The notes below the pieces were generated by a model. The model was not told the DNA's origin. It did not search any database and saw only the letters and a program-made list of their open reading frames with translations. A DNA stretch of 64,000 bases, taken from positions 372,001 to 436,000 of the forward strand of contig JAPFFF010000050.1 of the NCBI GenBank assembly GCA_039105265.1. Reading direction: 5' to 3'. Position numbers and translations under genes: made by a program. The first letter of the stretch is position 1. Each line of letters starts with the position of its first letter. This stretch comes from Tritrichomonas musculus (taxonomy: Eukaryota > Parabasalia > Tritrichomonadida > Tritrichomonadidae). Shown here piece by piece: positions 61,894 through 64,000 of this stretch.

Positions 61894-63230
61894 AGTGTGG
61901 CGATTTGATTTCAGAGCCATTCTGAATTTTCTCAGAAATTTAAATGATGGCTCTGAATTTTTTGAATTTTTATAAGTAAATTTTTTTTTTTATCAATTTA
62001 TTAAAATATTAAGCACTTTTATTTAAAAAAAAATAAAAATATACCATATAGATAATAAATTACATGCTTTTTATAAAACAAAATGGAGTTTAAACAAACA
62101 CTTTTATGATTAATAAGTATATAATATTTGAATTTTTTTTAGAAATAAAGATAATATTTCATACAAGAAATATGAATTTATCATGTAATATCCTTAATCA
62201 TTGCATCGAAATCTTGTATAATTCAATATTTGATTGAAATTTCAAATATTATAATTTAGATCTTTGAAATAAATCATTTTATTACCGGATAATATTATTT
62301 TTTATGCATCAATAAATGTATTAAAAACTTTTCAGGAAGGAATCATAGCCAAAATCTCCTAAATAATGAAAAAATTAATGATCTTACATTTTTGATATAA
62401 AAATCTAGCTACCTTATTCAATATTATTCAATTTGCGTTATTTATGAAAAAAACATTTATGATTTTTTGCTCCTTTCTTTGATAATAAATAGCTTCCGCA
62501 TAATTGGCATTGATATGCTTTAGAAACATGGATTTTATCTTCCATAATCAATCTGATTTCGATGAAAATATTATTATATTGATTTTTGTATATTGTTGTT
62601 TTAATCATATTGGGATGCCACAATGTTATTTCTTGCATTTTTACAAAAATATAAGCGACCAAATAAATCATCAAATATGATTTCAATGAACTCATATAAT
62701 TTTTAAAATGAAAAAGTTTTAAAAATTGAACGTCGCTCTGAATATTTTTCAATACCCAAACTATGATTTTTATTTGTTTTGCCTATTTTGAAAGAATGAA
62801 TGCGAATTATTAAAAATGAATGCTATATTAATATTTCCCATGAGGTTTTCTTTTGATAAAGCATGTTTTAAATAATGAAACCAGACTTTTTTTGAATATA
62901 TATTTTTAATTAAATAAGATAGATAGACCAAATAAAAGCATTATACATATGCATATATATATTTTTATATAATTTTAACTATATTGCCTTTCTTAAAACT
63001 CTAAATTTCCCCATAAAAATAGATCATCATATTATTTAATTCGACAAAAATCGCATAAATCAGAGAATAATGATTTTTATATTTTTGTTTAATAACATAT
63101 ACCAAATATTTAAAATTATATTATATAATTTTTTTGCATAGCAGGTCAAGAATTTAATATATATCGATTTGTTTATAAACCAAATATCATCACAAAAATG
63201 TTTGAATGATCTCATACAAATCGCCACACT
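61894..63230. mobile_element. 1337-bp Mutator-like element with 10-bp TSD
   Basis: The ends agtgtggcgatttg (61894-61907) and caaatcgccacact (63217-63230) are exact 14-bp inverted repeats. atacgttatt lies directly outside both (61884-61893 and 63231-63240), a perfect 10-bp target-site duplication. A 9-11 bp duplication fits Mutator-like elements (MULEs), which are known from trichomonads. The only ORF of note is a minus-strand frame with a C2H2 finger, given separately. No transposase is seen, so it is non-autonomous. Confidence 0.88.
62438..62695 (-). CDS. Short ORF with C2H2 zinc finger inside the Mutator-like element
   Basis: The frame is open from 62752 through a TTG; the first ATG is at 62695 and gives ~85 residues. 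Its C-terminus holds YQCQLCGSYLLSKKGAKNHK followed by CFFHK, which is a C-x2-C-x12-H-x4-H finger. A hydrophobic segment (YLMIYLVAYIFV) precedes it. The finger may be a leftover of a MULE transposase or captured host sequence. It is probably not a working gene. Confidence 0.4.
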   Translation of the reverse strand: MSSLKSYLMIYLVAYIFVKMQEITLWHPNMIKTTIYKNQYNNIFIEIRLIMEDKIHVSKAYQCQLCGSYLLSKKGAKNHKCFFHK

Positions 63231-63257
63231 ATACGTTATTTTAGTCCACGCACTTCT

Positions 63258-63659
63258 ATGTAAAATAATTTCAGATAACGGTTATGGTTAAATAATGGTT
63301 GTAAAAAGTTTTAACTCTATTGAATTTTCCGTTAAAATGAGTGTTTTAAGTTTTGATAATATTTAGAGCTGCTTTGTAATAATATATAGAATTTGGTAAT
63401 AAAAATAATACAATGCAACTCTGACTCCAAATGAAATCATTATTTCAATATATTGAAAAAATTGAATACATATTGAAAATTCAATATAAATCAACCATTA
63501 TTCGATAAATAATCATAATGCATTATGCACTTTTTAACTCCCTGATTTAAACCACATTTATATATAGGATAATATCATATGATTTCATCTTCCCACATCA
63601 AATCTAAATAATTTATCAAAAAGTGAAAATAAACTCTTCAAAAAGTAAGAATTAAGCTT
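63258..63659. other. Intergenic upstream of the last gene
   Basis: AT-rich with no gene recognised. It holds the promoter of the surface-protein gene at the right edge. Confidence 0.4.
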
Positions 63660-63664
63660 TCATT
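63660..63664 (+). promoter_or_regulatory. TCATT initiator (Inr)
   Basis: TCATT with its A at 63662 lies 9 nt before the ATG at 63671. Confidence 0.6.
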
Positions 63665-63670
63665 TTTATT

Positions 63671-64000
63671 ATGTTTTTGCTCTTTTCTCTATTGTTTAGA
63701 ATTACACCTCCAGAGGAAGTGAAGTCTTTGAAAAAAACAAAAGCAGCTTTTAAAGATCCAATTCATGGATGTGGCAGTTATGAAAATCAAAATTATATTA
63801 ATGTTGATGATTCCTTTTTAAATGCTTTTATCAAATGCTCAAACCAAGGTTCTCATTCAATAACTCATTGTAACTTTGAGAATATTAATATCAATCATGA
63901 TATTGCATCTTATTATTCATTTGTCATTTTTTATGAAAAGGCAAACCTTAAAGTTGATCAATGTACATTTTTAAATTGTGTTTATTACAAAAAATTGTTG
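63671..64000 (+). CDS. 5' end of a Pmp-like surface protein (runs off the window)
   Basis: The frame is open from ATG 63671 to the window end (110 residues). It begins with a short hydrophobic leader (MFLLFSLLF) and then PIHGCGSYENQNYINVDDSF, AFIKCSNQGSHSITHCNFEN and LKVDQCTFLNC. The ..C.F.N. pattern is the beta-helix motif of Pmp/polymorphic membrane proteins, also seen in the protein at 25467. An initiator 9 nt upstream supports the start. It is partial at the right edge. Confidence 0.75.
   Translation, partial: MFLLFSLLFRITPPEEVKSLKKTKAAFKDPIHGCGSYENQNYINVDDSFLNAFIKCSNQGSHSITHCNFENININHDIASYYSFVIFYEKANLKVDQCTFLNCVYYKKLL

Overview
This window looks like nuclear DNA of a trichomonad (Parabasalia), most like a Tritrichomonas-type genome. 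The species cannot be fixed from sequence alone. The evidence is very AT-rich intergenic DNA, long apparently intronless ORFs, and a TCAYW initiator element 6-17 nt before several start codons. The gene set also fits: BspA-like leucine-rich repeat proteins, Pmp-type beta-helix surface proteins, DUF3447-type ankyrin proteins, kinase-Sel1 proteins, a subtilisin surface protease, R2R3 Myb, and a HAD-malate dehydrogenase fusion.

Layout. 1-13 kb: a kinase-Sel1 protein (+) with 18 almost identical 36-residue repeats, a TTAA-ended inverted-repeat element, a HAD-like/malate dehydrogenase fusion (-), and a large CAMSAP/Patronin-like microtubule minus-end protein (-). 13-19 kb: a short inverted-repeat transposon copy, a PP1/PP2A-type phosphatase (+) and a two-repeat Myb protein (+). 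19.6-22.6 kb: a transposon graveyard with three fragments of pogo/DDE_1-like transposases, all on the minus strand, plus a scrap of a BspA-like gene. 23-31 kb: a caspase-like pseudoenzyme (+), tRNA-Leu(UAA), a small unknown protein (-), a Pmp-like surface protein with four discoidin-like units (-), a two-RRM RNA-binding protein (-) and tRNA-Leu(AAG). 31.9-37 kb: a decayed relative of the kinase-Sel1 gene (-), an intact BspA-like LRR protein (+), an ADP-ribosyltransferase-like protein (-) and tRNA-Gln(CUG). 37-44 kb: a membrane-anchored subtilisin (-) and a JAK-like pseudokinase-kinase (-). 44-48 kb: gene-poor DNA with a 2.1-kb element that has an exact 8-bp target duplication. 48-54.5 kb: a hemolysin III/PAQR-type membrane protein (-), a broken BspA-like gene, a split ankyrin-LRR-Rab GTPase locus (+) and two kinase fragments. 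55-64 kb: two poorly recognised ORFs, a minisatellite, a second copy of the short transposon, a 1.3-kb Mutator-like element nested in another repeat, and the 5' end of another Pmp-like surface protein running off the right edge.

There is no operon logic; genes are single units. By function the window mixes signalling (kinases, phosphatase, Rab-like GTPase), cytoskeleton (CAMSAP), surface and secreted proteins (Pmp types, subtilisin) and mobile-element debris. Pseudogenes sit near relatives of the same families, which fits expansion and decay of large gene families. Three long ORFs (minus strand at 12932, 28838 and 40690) extend upstream through a TTG codon; I moved their starts to the first ATG (12908, 28790, 40660), and two of these ATGs have a TCAYW initiator just upstream. 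The best leads are the CAMSAP homologue with its TPY repeat array, the HAD-MDH fusion with a dead HAD half, the ankyrin-LRR-Rab fusion ending in a CaaX-like CLIY, and the nested, TSD-flanked transposons.
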